From NCBI GenBank assembly GCA_036250195.1, contig JAVHZZ010000001.1:398154117-398218116 (forward strand): a stretch of 64,000 bases of DNA, written 5' to 3'. Positions within the stretch are counted from its first letter, which is position 1. Each line of letters starts with the position of its first letter. The notes beneath the pieces are model-generated. The model had not been told where the DNA came from and ran no database searches. It saw only the letters and a list, made by a program, of their open reading frames with translations. The translations under genes were made by a program, and so were the position numbers. The stretch is from Mixophyes australis. Lineage: Eukaryota; Chordata; Amphibia; Anura; Limnodynastidae. Below, one piece after another: positions 51,820 through 63,430 of this stretch.

Positions 51820-52590
51820 CTTAACAGTACTGTAGGCAATAAAATATATGAAAATTGTTGTCAAAGAGCTATAAAAAAAACCCCAAACCTTTACCAGCCC
51901 CAACTGATTATTATTTAGTATTCTAGTGACCCTAGAGACTACAGAGATCATTCTCATAACCATTGCACAATACAAAGACCATGCCCCTAAAAAGTTACTC
52001 TATTTTTTAAATGCCCCACTCAGCAATTTCTTCAATCCCCTTTATCTGCCCCTTTAGCCACCTCACCTGCCCTCTTCAACCTGCTCACCTGCCCCCTTCA
52101 GCCTGCTCAATTGCCCCTTCAGCTTGCTCAATTGCCCCCTCCAGCCTGCTCACCTGCCCCCTTCAGTCACCTCACCTGCTCCCTTCACCCTGCTCAATTG
52201 CCCCCTCCAGCCTGCTCAATTGCCCCCTTCAGCCTGCTAACCTGCTCCCTTCAGCCTGCTCATCCGCCGCCTCTCCCCCCTAGACATTAGAACAAAGACT
52301 TACCTGCTGTGGTGTACTCTCTTCAGTGCTGCGTATGACAGGCAGTCTGGCAGCGATCGCTGCTAGCTGCCTGTCTGTGCGGCCCAGGCTCTTCTTACTC
52401 TGGTCACGTGAGATGTGGAAGTCCTGATCTCATGTGACCAGAGTAAGAAGCGCCCGTAGCCACACTGACAGGTAGCTAGCAGTGATCGCTGCCAGACTGC
52501 CTGTCATGTGACAGTGACAGTCGGGACCGCTCCTTTAGACCAGGGGCGGTGCCGATGACTCCGGCCCCAGCTACATTTAAAGAAAAAAAG
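51820..52590. mobile_element. hAT-like repeat, copy 2
   Basis: Colinear with 48510-49090 (CAATAAAATATA...TTGTTGTCAAAGAGC, AGTATTCTAGTGACCCTAGA, the palindrome, and GACAGTCGGGACCGCTCCTT). It has an expanded 22-bp array (52060-52280). The left end of the family is missing here. Confidence 0.75.
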
Positions 52591-53045
52591 AAAAAAACCT
52601 CATAACCGCTACACAATACAAAGATCATGCCACTCCAAAGCTACTCTATTTTTTAAATGCCCCACTCAGCAATTTCTTCAACCCCCTTTATCTGCCCCTT
52701 AGGCGATTTCATGTCCCCTTCAGCAATTTCATCTGCCCCCTCCAGCCACCTCACCTGCCCCCTTCAGTCTGCTCACCTGCCCCCTTCAGTCTGCTCACCT
52801 ACCCCCTTCAGCCTGCTCACCTACCCCCTTCAGCCACCTACCTGCCCCCTTCAGCCTGCTCACCTACCCCCTTCAGCCACCTCACCTGCCCCCTTCAGCC
52901 ACCTCACCTGCCCCCTTCAGCCACCTCACCTGCCCCCTTCAGCCACCTCACCTACTCCCTTCAGCCACCTCACCTGCCCCCTTCAGCCACCTCACCTGCC
53001 CCCTTCAGCCACATCACCTGCCTTCTTCAGCCACCTCACCTGCCA
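52591..53045. repeat. Partial copy 3 with 22-bp C-rich array
   Basis: Starts CTCATAACCGCTACACAATA as inside copies 1 and 2, then expands into about 14 copies of a 22-bp unit CACCTGCCCCCTTCAGCC-type up to 53045. Copies 2 and 3 are head to tail, as expected of a tandem duplication or of two insertions. Confidence 0.8.
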
Positions 53046-53329
53046 GGCAAACCAATGCAGAGACTAACATAACGACTCAGCAGTGGACAAACAATTTGCA
53101 AGGAAAATCAATCTAGCTGCTGTGTGAAAAATAATTTGTAGGGTTGGGAGTTTGATTCAGGGAAGACTAGTATGGAGGACATTGCAAAGCCAATGGGGGA
53201 GATGGTGAATGCATGCAAAGTTTTTGCAGTATCTTGTTATGTACATATCCTGTAAATGTTTTTAGATGTATGTAACTTGATTTAGATATAGAGTCGATGT
53301 GGGGAACAAAGGATAGTTCAGAGTCAAGG

Positions 53330-54060
53330 ATCACACCTATGCAGCGAGCTGGTGGGTGGGTTTTATGATCATGTTGTCAACAGAAATAGAAATGCCAGGT
53401 AGGTAACTTCTGTTGGTGGGTGATGGCAGAAAGACAGTCAGTAACGCAGGCCAACACAGATGGTGAGAGATCTGGAGAGGATAGATAAATTTGTGTATCC
53501 AAATAGAAATGATACTGAAATTCAAAAGAGCTTATTAATTTACCAAAAGAAGTGGTATAGATAGAGAAGAGCAGGGGACATAGTACTGAGCCTTGTGGCA
53601 CTCCAACTAATAAAGGAAGCATACCAGAGAAGCTAACACTGAAAGCGATTTGATAGGATGAGAACCAGGATAGGACAGTGTCCTGAAGTCCTAGGGATTG
53701 TAGTGTTTGTATGAGAAGAGAGTGGTCAACAGTGTCAAATGCAGCAGAGAGATCCAGGAGAATTAGTAGAGAGTAATGGTGTTTTGATTTAGCAGTGATC
53801 AAATCATTGACCACCTTAGTCAATGCAGTCTCTGTGGAGAGATAAAGCCTGGCTGAAGAGAGAGAGTTTGAGTCAGAATTTTGTTTTTTTCAGAATTGGA
53901 GTAATCACTGTGTGCTTGAATAATGATGATGAAAGATACCAGTAGAGAGAGAGATTACAGATTATAAATTAGCGGTGGGATGAGAACAGGAGACAGGGTT
54001 CTACTAATTTGTGAGGGTATAGGATCAAGAAGACAGGTGGCAAAGTAGAAAGATACCAAC
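53330..54060 (-). pseudogene. L2-like LINE reverse transcriptase fragment
   Basis: A minus-strand frame (53823-53377) has [20 protein letters not shown] (first Asp), [20 protein letters not shown] and [16 protein letters not shown], where the usual YHFYADDTQ active site has lost two residues. The sequence to 54060 holds weaker upstream parts. Typical of L2/Jockey-superfamily RT. The catalytic deletion and stops make it dead. Confidence 0.85.
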
Positions 54061-54423
54061 CCAGGTGCCCTGTACTATCAGCAAGAGTTACCCAGAATGA
54101 ATCAGTTCCAGGAGCCGTTGAAAGAGCCTGGTGGTGGCAGTACAGCACCCCCTACAGCATTTATAGGGGTTGCAACTGGGATAAAGAAAGGGGACGGTGA
54201 CAAGACAGGCCCAGTTGTTCACCAGCAAAATGACAGGGTGGCATAGGAGGTCCATCATGTCAAAGATTTCTGGATTTGGATTCGATAACCTTAAGGAGTA
54301 AATTACTCTGGTGATAGTTTATCAGCACCTCATACTGTATTTGAAAGTTTGAGATTTAAAAAAAGGCAGTGGATTTTGAATTTTAATAATCTGAGAGTGA
54401 GTTAACTTACAAGGCTAAAAGGA
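54061..54423. other. No gene recognised
   Basis: Short unassigned segment between the L2-like fragment and the next repeat. It may be antisense L2 sequence too diverged to read. Confidence 0.35.
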
Positions 54424-54900
54424 TATTATTATTATAGTTTATTTGTTAGGCGCCACAAGGTTTCCGAGGCGCCGTATACAGTACAAACAGTAGACTATAC
54501 AGGGTGAAACAGTACAGGACAATAAACACAAAGTACCAATACTTCAGAAACTCCGGGCAGGCAAATACAGTAGAGACGGAGCGGAAGAACAGGTATGGAG
54601 ACGGGAGGTGAGAGGGGCCCTGCTCCTACCAGCTTACATCCTAAGGGAGGGTAAACAAAATCAGGCACAAAAGGGTGCCAGTGAAGCCAAGGGGAGAGAA
54701 AAGAGGGGCCAGGGGAGAACGAGCAGAAGAGATGAGAGGTTAAGTGGATGGTTGGTAGGCCTTAAGGAACAGGTAAGTTTTAAGTGCCCGTTTGAAGGAG
54801 CACAGATTGGGTGAGTGACGGATGGAGCGAGGGAGGTCGTTCCAGTGAAGGGGGGCAGCACGGGAGAAGTATACCGATGCGCTTTCTGTTCCACAATGTT
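54424..54900 (+). repeat. Dispersed retroposon-like repeat
   Basis: Begins ATTATTATAGTTTATTTG TTAGGCGCC-like and includes GGGCCCTGCTCCTACCAGCT and a GGTCGTTCCAGTGAAGGGG block. A second, partial copy with GAATTCTATAAGTGGGGAGCAGC and CGGAGAAGTCTTG lies at 55200-55360. Frames of up to 78 codons in it are not considered genes. Class uncertain (SINE or LINE tail). Confidence 0.55.
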
Positions 54901-55548
54901 CCCCTTATAGGAAGTTTTAATCCTGATTTCTACATTTGATTATACATTTCTAAACTATATAAACTATTACTGTGTAAAAGTTTTAGGCAGGTGGGGAAAA
55001 ATGCTGCAAAGTAAGAATGTTTTCAAAAATAGAAGTGTTAATAGTCTATTTTTATCAATTAACAAAATGCAAAGTGAATGAACAGAAGTGAAATCTAAAT
55101 CAAATCAATATGTAGTGTAATCACCCTTTGCTTTCAAAACAGCATTCTGAAGAGGAGCAAATGTGGTTCTGAGTGGAGATTGGGACAGTTGTGAGGATGC
55201 ATTAGTGTGAATAGTGTTATTATGGATAAGGTCACCTCTAAAAAAATAGATGGGTTTTCAAAGATTGTCTAAAGGCTGTGGGAAAGTCTGATTGAGCAAG
55301 GTAATGAATTCTATAAGTGGGGAGCAGCACCGGAGAAGTCTTGTATTTGGGAAAGTATATATTTACTAAATAACAAATGCAGCTTGGCTTGGTGGCATAG
55401 CTGCCATTTTATGAGAATTTTTTTTCACCACTTTATTTTAATATTTCGCCACTAGCAATACCTGGTCAATTTTGGGAACACTCTACATATAACGATTTTA
55501 ATCAAATTAATAAAGATTATGTTTTAATATAAGTTTAACTTACACTAA
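54901..55548. other. No gene; partial repeat copy
   Basis: AT-rich except for the partial repeat at 55200-55360. Nothing else recognised. Confidence 0.45.
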
Positions 55549-57640
55549 TCACTGAGTGCCCCATCTAAACATGTTTTCTTCTCTTCTGTTCTTCTTGTTG
55601 TTAGGACTAGGAGAGAGTCTGGATGTGAGGAATAAAGCAGAGATGGAGTCAAGAGTAACACCAAGGCAGTGGGCTTGGGAGACTGAGGAAATTGTGGTGT
55701 TATTGACAGTGAGGGAAATTTGAGGGCAGGTGGTAATTCTGACAGGAGGGAAGTTAATAAGCTCTGTTTTGGACATGTTGAACTTTAGGTAGCATTGGGA
55801 CATTCATGCGGAGATATCAGAAAGACAGTTGGTTACATTAGATAGTACAGAAGGAGAGAGGTCTGGGGAAGAGATGTAGATTTGGGTGTCATCAGTGTAG
55901 AGGTGGTATTAGAGGTGTAATGTGCATATTAGTGCCCCAAGAGAAGAGATTTATAATGAAAAAAGTAAAGGGCCAAAAACAAAGCCTTGTGGCACCCCAA
56001 CAGATAGTGGGAGTGGAGGGGAAGATCTGCCAGAGGTAGAAACACTAAACACTAAAGAAGTGGTTCGATAGGTAGGAAGTGAACCAGGAAAGAACTGTGT
56101 CATGAAGGCCAATGGGGTGAAGCGTGTAGGAGAAGAGGGTGATCAACAGTGTCAAAAGCAGCAGAGAGGTGCAGGAGAATGAGTACAGAGAAATGACCCT
56201 TAGACTTTGCAGCAAGTAGATCATTGATCACTTTTGTGAGAGCAGTTTCAGTGGAATATTGGGGGTCTAAGCCTTATTGCAGAGAGTCGAGAATGGAAGG
56301 AGAGGAGAGAAAGTGAGACAGACGTTTGTACACTAATCGCTCAAATAGTTTGGAGGCAAAGGGGAGGGCTGTAGTTGGAAAGAGAGGTTGGATCGAGAGA
56401 TGGTTTCTTTAGAATTGGTGCGATGAGCGCATGTTTAAAGGTGGATGGAAATGTGCCAGTGGAGAGAGATAAGTTGAAAAGGTGAGAAACACATGGGCAT
56501 GCATTGGAGGAGAGGGAGCAGAGAAGTTGGGAAGGAATAGGGTCGAGGGGACAGGTTGTAGGGTGAGATGATGAGAGGAATGCATAGACTTCGTCTTCAG
56601 TTACTCAAGTGAATGAATTAAGGGTGGATTGGGGAGTGTAGGCATATATGGGTAAAATGGTTTAAGTGAGTTGAATTTGGCATGAGGAAATATCTCGTCG
56701 AATGGTGTCTTTGAAATAGGTGGCGAAATCATTGGCTGTGAGGGAGGAAGGGGGAGGCGGTGATGGTGGGCAGAGAAGTGAATTGAAGGTGGCAAAGAGT
56801 CGACGTGGGTTAGAAGACTGGCTGGATATCAGAAATTTGAAGAATGTTTGTTTGACAATTGAAAGGGCAGTGCTGTAAGATGAAAGGATGAATTTATAGT
56901 GGAGGTAATTAGGATAGGAATGAGATTTAATCCAGGACATCTGCACTGTGGGAGTACTTTTGTAGGTAGCAGGTCTGTTTGGTGTGCTGTGGTTGGGGTT
57001 TGCATTATCGGAGATTATATGTAGTAGCTGTAGCTGCATTGTCAAGGGCTGCAGTGAGAGTTTTGTTATAGATAGAGGCAGCCTGATTAGAAAAGTATAA
57101 TGCAGTCATTGGACAAAATAGTTGTTTGAGTGAAAATGAGAAGTGGATTGGGTTAAGAGTACTTAGGTTTTGCTGTGTACGTGTGGACTTGGGTGCAGGT
57201 AAGGTGAGGCTGTAAGAAAGGAGAGTGGGAAGGCTAAATTGCAGAAACTAGAGATGGAGCAGTAGCAGAAGAATACAAGGTCAAGGGAGTGTCCATCACA
57301 GTGGGTGGGAGATAGGGTCCATTGGGAGACACCAAAGGAGGAAGTAAGTGAAACAAGTTTAGTGACAGAAGAGACAGTGGGATTATCAATGGGAATGTTG
57401 AAATAGTTTGAGAGCAGGCAGATCAAAGGATAGAAAATAAGTGAGCCAGGCCACAAAGTTGCCAAGGAATTGGAAAACTGGACCTGGGTGGCGATAAACA
57501 ACATGAAGGTGGAGTGGATAAGATTGACGGATAGTGTGAACTTCAAAGGAAGAGGATGAGAGGGGGTGGTTGAGAGGGTATGACTTGGAAGATGCAGCTT
57601 GGAGAAATTAGAATGCCTACTATATAATATACACATAAGT
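55549..57640 (-). pseudogene. L2-like LINE ORF2, endonuclease to RT, decayed
   Basis: Reading on the minus strand in order: an endonuclease-like C-terminal part (57636-57163; THCDGHSLDLVF is the conserved GHTLDLVF-type block), the linker (57045-56662; SSQSSNPRRLFATFNSLL and SLTANDFATYFKDTIRRD), RT pieces with a [14 protein letters not shown] block near 56160, and a C-terminal part (55803-55549; FNMSKTELINFPP, then a LGVTLDSISA block). The order and motifs are those of L2 ORF2. There are many frame breaks. A second L2 fragment lies at 53330-54060 on the same strand. Confidence 0.82.
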
Positions 57641-58489
57641 TGAGGATTTTCTATAAAAGCACACTAGAAAACAGGAAACAAGAGTGGAATCGCTGATTCA
57701 ATAGCCAGACTGAGCAATAGCAGGACTATAACAAAAGCTTAAGGATAACAGGAACAACACACTGCTAATATTTGCAAATATGCAGAGCAGGGAACTAGGC
57801 TAGAGTCACTGATGCAAGTAACCAGGTTGAGCAGGGCTGAAAACACACTGTGGTCACAGGAGCATAAGGATTGCATACAGGAACACTGCTCATAGTTGCA
57901 AATACAATGTGCAGAAAAAAGGCTGGTGTAGATGGATTGCACACAATATCACACAATATCATAGTCCAAGCAACACACCAAGGTCAGGGATAATGGAAGT
58001 CCATAACATCAGCATTTTAGCCAAAGTTGAGGTATCTAGATATCAGTCAGGGAGTGCAGCAACAGGGCACATAGATTAAAATGAAGTAACAATGATCTAC
58101 TAAAGCTGCAATGCAAAAGGCCCCTATTTAAAGGGTAGCAATCAGGCCTCAGATCTATTAATACATCTGTTTGCCAATGGCTTTTTCAAATGTGTTCAGT
58201 GCAAAACTGGTCAATTTATATTCACCGTGGAACCCACAATTCTGACACAATTATTGTATTAAGCATTACCTCATTTACACTAATGTTTTTTGTTATTTTA
58301 CATTATTTTTGCCCATGTGGTAAATATTGTGTGGGTAAGACAGAAATAACTTTGATAGTAAGAATAGTTGTGAATTAGTAACAAAATAAGCACTAATAAT
58401 AATTGTCTTGGTGATTAACCAGTAGCTGACCATTTTGTAAATAAAAAACATGAAGTTAAGTATATGTGATCTTTGTTAATCCATCACCA
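57641..58489. other. No gene; LTR-like interspersed sequence
   Basis: 57650-58150 has repeated GCAATAGCAGG, GGAACAC-type and CAGGGCACATAG motifs and a CCCCTATTTAAAGGG promoter-like palindrome (58120-58134), so it may be a solo LTR of a gypsy-type element. No end repeats with target duplication were found. 58150-58489 is AT-rich without features. Confidence 0.35.
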
Positions 58490-58614
58490 TCAATTTTCAT
58501 GAGAGGTGGAGGTAGGAGAAATCCCAATGGGTTAAATTGCAGCTATTCATTGTTTCCTTTGAGAATACTTTTTTGGGTGTTTTGTTTCCTTGTTTCTCCA
58601 TCACGGTTTTTAGA

Positions 58615-58795
58615 TTATCATTATCATCATTTATTTATATAGCATCACCAATTCCACAGCGCTGTACAGAGATTTGTCATTCACATCAGTCCCTGTCCCA
58701 TTGGAGTTTACAGTCTAAATTCCTTAACACACACATACTAGTGTTAATCTTGTCAGCATTCAATTAACCTAACTATATGTTTTTGGAGTGTGGGA
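58615..58795. mobile_element. SINE-like insertion
   Basis: Contains ATTTATATAGCATCACCAAT and CACAGCGCTGTACAGAG, a widespread vertebrate repeat motif, and is absent from the matching place in copy 1 (about 47395-47415). Boundaries are approximate and target duplication was not resolved. Confidence 0.6.
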
Positions 58796-59001
58796 GAAAA
58801 CCAGAGCACCTAGTATTTCAATATTTACATTACAGTTAGCTATTGTTATACATTGATATTTTATAGTAGGAATACAGGGATAATCTATATAATGTGTCTA
58901 GAGTTTATATCTGTGGGTAAGACTGCAATTTCCTTAATAGGTTCTGTTTGTATAAGGATTGTTGGCATTTACTTATGAAGTTTGTTAATGTTGCTCTTTT
59001 A

Positions 59002-59440
59002 TACCCCATTCATACTGCACCAAAATCCCGGGTTTTTGCTGGGGAGAGCTCAAACGACCCGGGTCTTGGTGCAGTATGAATGGTACAAGTGAAAAATCCC
59101 GGGTCTAAAAAGCTGGGTCTTCAACCCGGGATTTATCGAGGGGTAATTCCCGGGTCGGACTCGGGTTGCCTGCACTATGAATGGGAGAGGGAGAGGGAGA
59201 GAGAGAGAGATTTTCTCTTCTCTTCATATTCCAGCTTTCAGCCAATGAAAAGTGCTCTGGTGATGACTCCCACAAATTGGCAGGGTACAGACTTGTGCAG
59301 TATGAATGGGGTCAACCCGGGAAATTCCCGGGTCCGAGGTGCAGTATGAATCGTGTTTCTGAGCTGGGACACTCGGAGCCCCTGCAAAAACCCGCCTTGA
59401 AAAACCCGGATATTGCCGGGGCGGCAGTATGAAAGTGGTA
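59002..59440. mobile_element. MITE with TTA target duplication
   Basis: Ends TACCCCATTCATACTGC and its near-complement GCAGTATGAAAGTGGTA, flanked by TTA (58999-59001, 59441-59443). The interior is rich in CCCGGG motifs and inverted repeats. The matching position in copy 1 (about 47595) lacks it. A 3-bp TTA duplication fits Harbinger-type mobilisation. Confidence 0.85.
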
Positions 59441-59770
59441 TTAGTTGTTTAAAGAGTCCAGGCTTGCTGTGTCTAACAGTAAGCCTGGACTTTTAAACAA
59501 CTATAAGAGTAACATTAACAAACGTATTAATACGTTAATAACTTCAGTGTTCTAGGCAGTATTTCATTAGCTTAGATTGACCCATTAGACATCCAGCATC
59601 TGTGTGGTTGTCATGGCAACCTGATGCTTCTTCTTGTACCAAACTACATTTTGTGGCATACTGGAAGCTTTTTAATTGTTGTTTGGTATCAGGGGTTTGG
59701 TGTCTGTATATTTTAAAGCAAGCGCTTTTACCAAGCTTATGATGTAGCTTGAAAAGAAGAGTTTGTGATC

Positions 59771-60096
59771 TCTGAAACAACGTTGCTGCTGAATCTTGGC
59801 ATGCTGCTAGGAAATTAATCTAGGAAGTTAATATTGTTTTGTTGCTGGAAGTATGCACTCATTCAAAATGGTTCTTGCTGCTTTGAATCACCCAAGACCA
59901 GTACAAATAAATAAGAATCAAAGCGCATAAATCCCTATGTGTAATAATCATATAATGTTATGTATGTATTATTGGTGTGTTTCTGGTGTTGGTTAATGTC
60001 TCATTATAAAAATGAATGGTCTATAGTTATGTGTGGTGAAATTGATTACAGGTTACCTATATGTTAAATACTGTCTTAGTTAAAACAACATATATA
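59771..60096. other. Nothing recognised
   Basis: AT-rich unique-looking sequence without frames or repeats that I can identify. Confidence 0.4.
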
Positions 60097-60311
60097 AGGG
60101 ATGAATTCAATTGGCCGCGTTACTTCCGAAGGTAACACGGCCTGCTCACCATTACGGCAATAGTGCGCATTATTACCATTAATACGGTAATCTTTAATGC
60201 TGTTTTTTGTTCGCAGCTCAGGGAGCAGCGAGCAGATATCAGGGTTAATATTACCGTATTAACGGTAATAGATTTAGCCTCACGTTACTCACAACTGAAT
60301 TAATTCTCCCC
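60097..60311. mobile_element. MITE with ATA target duplication
   Basis: Ends AGGGATGAATTCAATTGG and its near-complement (CTGAATTAATTCTCCCC), flanked by ATA. Inner CGCGTTACTTCC / CACGTTACTCAC and TTACCGTATTAACGGTAA-type palindromes. 215 bp, non-coding. Confidence 0.75.
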
Positions 60312-61066
60312 ATAGAATCATAAACAAGATTGCAATGAACAGACAATAATATTAGATTGCAAGGACACATAATAGATTAAAAATGTTTAAGGTTCTTTAG
60401 GAGATGGTAATATGTTCTGTGGTTAGCTCCAGCCAATTGTCTGATAAAGGTAGCCTATCTTTCCCTGAAACTTTCCCTAAACTGGTTCCTTCCGTGTATG
60501 AAGTTACGCTCTCTTCAGACGGCAGAGACAACGGAGACAGAGAGATCAAGAACGCTGGGATCAAGCCAAGAAGACTGAAGACGCCAGGCTCAAGGAGAGA
60601 AGAATGCTGGAGACACCTGGGATTCCTTGTTCATTACTGTATGAAAACACTACCACTTAAGGAACGATCAGACAAGATGTTTAGCTTTGTGTGTGTTAAC
60701 ACACAAGCTCATTAATAATACCAAGGTCATATTTGTTTGATCATGTTATGAAATAAATGTATTTATTGGTTTAACAATGTAATGTGGAGACTATTCGAGT
60801 AAGGTAGCAGCTGGTGGGGACTATTACTTTAAAATGGGGTCTCTGTATTCAAATGTTTGAGGTTGATGTGGGCTATTAATTTATTGTAGGAGCTAATAAT
60901 GCATGTTGGTTCCCTATATTGACAATAGTTTTTGGTTGAAGGGAAGGAGGTCTGGAGTGTCCACCTATTACACAGATATCCAGGAGTTGAATAATACCAA
61001 TAGAACTGATATCTTTTCCAAAAAAGGGTCCAACATCCCAGGAACTGACTGAGCAGTAACAGAGAT
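60312..61066. other. No gene; 103-codon frame of unknown nature
   Basis: A plus-strand frame at 60404-60715 (rich in Arg/Lys in its middle) has no recognised domain and is followed by GAAATAAATG near 60750. This may be part of an LTR or another retroposon. Confidence 0.35.
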
Positions 61067-61069
61067 TAA

Positions 61070-61244
61070 GGGCTAGATTTACTAAGCTGCGGGTTTGAAA
61101 AAGTGGGGATGTTGCCTATAGCAACCAATCAGATTCTAACTGTCATTTTGTAGAAGGTACTAAATAAATGAAAGCTAGAATCTGATTGGTTGCTATAGGC
61201 AACATCCCCACTTTTTCAAACCCGCAGCTTAGTAAATCTAGCCC
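61070..61244. mobile_element. 175-bp palindromic MITE, copy 1
   Basis: Ends GGGCTAGATTTACTAAGC and GCTTAGTAAATCTAGCCC, flanked by TAA (61067-61069, 61245-61247). The arms are nearly perfect (AAAAAGTGGGGATGTTGCCT mirrored). A second copy of equal length lies at 62000. Confidence 0.92.
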
Positions 61245-61247
61245 TAA

Positions 61248-61996
61248 GACTTCTTTCACAGCAGGATGTCAAAGCAGCAAGAACAGATGTGGCACGCATG
61301 ACAAATGGAGAATGGGGGGAGCGTATGTGACTAGGGGAAGCTGGAGAGGGCATGTGCCACTACTGCCTGCCCCACTCTCCACTTGCCACATATGTTCCCC
61401 CCACCATTCTCCCCTTATCACATACAGGGAGGGGGGCAAGCTCTACTCTTGCCCACAGGCCCCCTAAATTCATAAAACACCCCAAACGTGGATCTCAATA
61501 TTTGTATCACCAGTAGTTTTTACCTCTATGAAACTGCTTATTTTGAAGTGACATTTGATCACTGTGAGATTTCTCTGCTCTTTCAATATACAAGCACCAT
61601 TGCATTTAATTAAGTGGGAATGGTATATTAAAATTTCAGAAAAGGGGAAGATAGCCTTTACACACTCACCGGGGCCCAGATTAAGGAGTTAAACAAGAAA
61701 GAAAACTGAAAACTTAAATTGATAACAATAGGTAAGCATATTGCTCATTTACACAAATAGCATTGAGATACAGCTTTTACATTGTTGCTTTATCATGTTT
61801 GCCTGTTGGTAGTTTGTATTAGTATTTTTCCTTTTAGCACAGATCTACCATTTACTGTATAATATTAAAATCTTCAATAAAATGCATGTTATAAAAAATG
61901 CTCCATTGTATTTTGAGCGCTCATTGAGACTTCTTATTGCAGTGCAATACTGCCCTCTTCTGGCTACTTTTGAAATTAGAACCTCTCCAGTAAGAC
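61248..61996. other. No gene recognised
   Basis: Contains a G-rich/C-rich inverted segment (GAATGGGGGGAGC at about 61311 versus CCCCCCACCATTCTCCCC near 61400) that may be a decayed palindromic repeat. Nothing else. Confidence 0.4.
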
Positions 61997-61999
61997 TAT

Positions 62000-62174
62000 G
62001 GGCTAGATTTACTAAACGGCGGGTTTGAAAAAGTGGGGATGTTGCCTATAGCAACCAATCAGATTCTAGCTGTCATTTTGTAGAAGGTACTAAATAAATG
62101 AAAGCTAGAATCTGATTGGTTGCTATAGGCAACATCCCCACTTTTTCAAACCCGCAGCTTAGTAAATCTGGCCC
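62000..62174. mobile_element. 175-bp palindromic MITE, copy 2
   Basis: Same family, length and arm structure as 61070-61244, with one end GGGCTAGATTTACTAAACGG. Flanked by TAT (61997-61999, 62175-62177). Only a handful of differences from copy 1. Confidence 0.92.
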
Positions 62175-62177
62175 TAT

Positions 62178-62934
62178 GAGTGAGGAGAATTGCGTGAGTT
62201 TACTTTATATGAAACTTGTATTGAATAGTACAAAGTACTTCTGTCAGTGCAAACTGTCAGTATTTGTTTAAAATACAAAATGGTCCAAATGTTTGACTCA
62301 TCTCTGCTTATTGTCACTTGCACACAAAAGCAATATCGCTTAAATGTTGGTTACACAGGGTAGGACTGCTCATTAAGGGGACAAAAAAATAATTCATTTA
62401 GCCCCAATAAAGTAATATATATATATATGCTGTAACAAAAGAACAAGCAGGGCGCCTCTGAGTGTAATATCAAATATACAACGTGGAATAGAGCAATAAC
62501 ATGCGTACCGTGAGGTAGACAGCGATGGGTCTTTAAGAGATAGTGGAGTAGTCTTTACTGTGCTTGTAGTCCTCCAGATCTCCACCGATCAGTACAATAA
62601 TGCAGAAAAAACGGACATAGTATAACTCTGTAATATTCTTAATAAGGGCAATATCACCAAATTCCCCACAATCCTATGGGGTGTGTGGGATAGATGTCCC
62701 AAACTACTGATTACAGGACACCCATATGAGTGCAGAAAAAAACATCAGAATCTGCGTACCAGATATCATGAAGTGTCCCACTTCTGAAGGATATTAAAAC
62801 GTGTGCAACACCAATGACTTCACAGTCACAACCTCATCCAGATGGCGAAAATGCACAAGACTCTTCTCCTAATCTTCTTTTATTGATTCTGCTTTGCTTC
62901 TCTTGTTCCCGGGAGCCAGGCAGATTGAGTATGG
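62178..62934. other. No gene; possible Penelope-like segment
   Basis: A short (AT)n tract at 62418-62429, then on the minus strand TTGATATTACACTCAGAGGCGCC and upstream text that resembles Penelope-like terminal sequence (weak, from recall). No RT frame. Confidence 0.3.
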
Positions 62935-63430
62935 TCAAAGGCAGTTTGGTATCTGTCTGCATCAGCCCCCCCATCCACTTGTAGTTAAATAGAACAAAAG
63001 CAGCCTGCATAGACTGTAGAACTAGAAATTTGAATATACAAAGAAATGGACAAAGGCAGTTTGGTATGTCTGCATCCGCGTCCCCCCCCCCCCATCCACT
63101 TGTAGTAAAATAGATAATAAACAGCCTGCATAGACTGTAGAACTAGATATTCGAATATAGAGAGAAATGGACAAAGGCAGTTTGGTATCTGTCTGCATCA
63201 GACCTCCCCCCCCCCCCCAAATCCACTTGTAGTAAAATAGAAAAAAAGCAGCCTGCATAGACTGTAGAACTAGAATATACAAAGAAATGGACAAAGGCAG
63301 TTTGGTATCTGTCTGCATCAGATGCCCTCTCCACTTAGGAGTAAAATAGAAAACTATTCGGCCGTTATATAATCTAAAATATAAATATAAATTGAGAAAG
63401 GCAATTTGGTATCTGTCTGCATCATAATCA
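62935..63430. repeat. About 115-121-bp tandem repeat
   Basis: Four to five copies starting CAAAGGCAGTTTGGTATCTG at about 62936, 63051, 63172, 63292 and a diverged one near 63393. Each contains CAGCCTGCATAGACTGTAGA and a C-run of variable length. On the minus strand each unit begins with the codons GATGCAGACAGATACCA, so the array is made of copies of the 3' end of the adjoining frame. Confidence 0.9.

Larger units (their letters stand above)
58490..59770 (+). repeat. Dispersed repeat block, copy 2, with insertions
   Basis: Matches 47210-47890 in order, but carries two insertions: a SINE-like segment at about 58615-58795 and a MITE at 59002-59440. The inner palindrome (TTAGTTGTTTAAAGAGTCCAGGCTTG / AAGCCTGGACTTTTAAACAACT-type) at 59441-59523 belongs to the block. 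Confidence 0.75.

Noticed and set aside
50640..53067. Pro/Ser-rich open frames in C-rich satellites
   Set aside because: They repeat with the satellite period and have no independent coding evidence.
61070..61244. Palindrome as a structured RNA gene
   Set aside because: A second equal-length copy with its own flanking duplication shows it is a transposable MITE.
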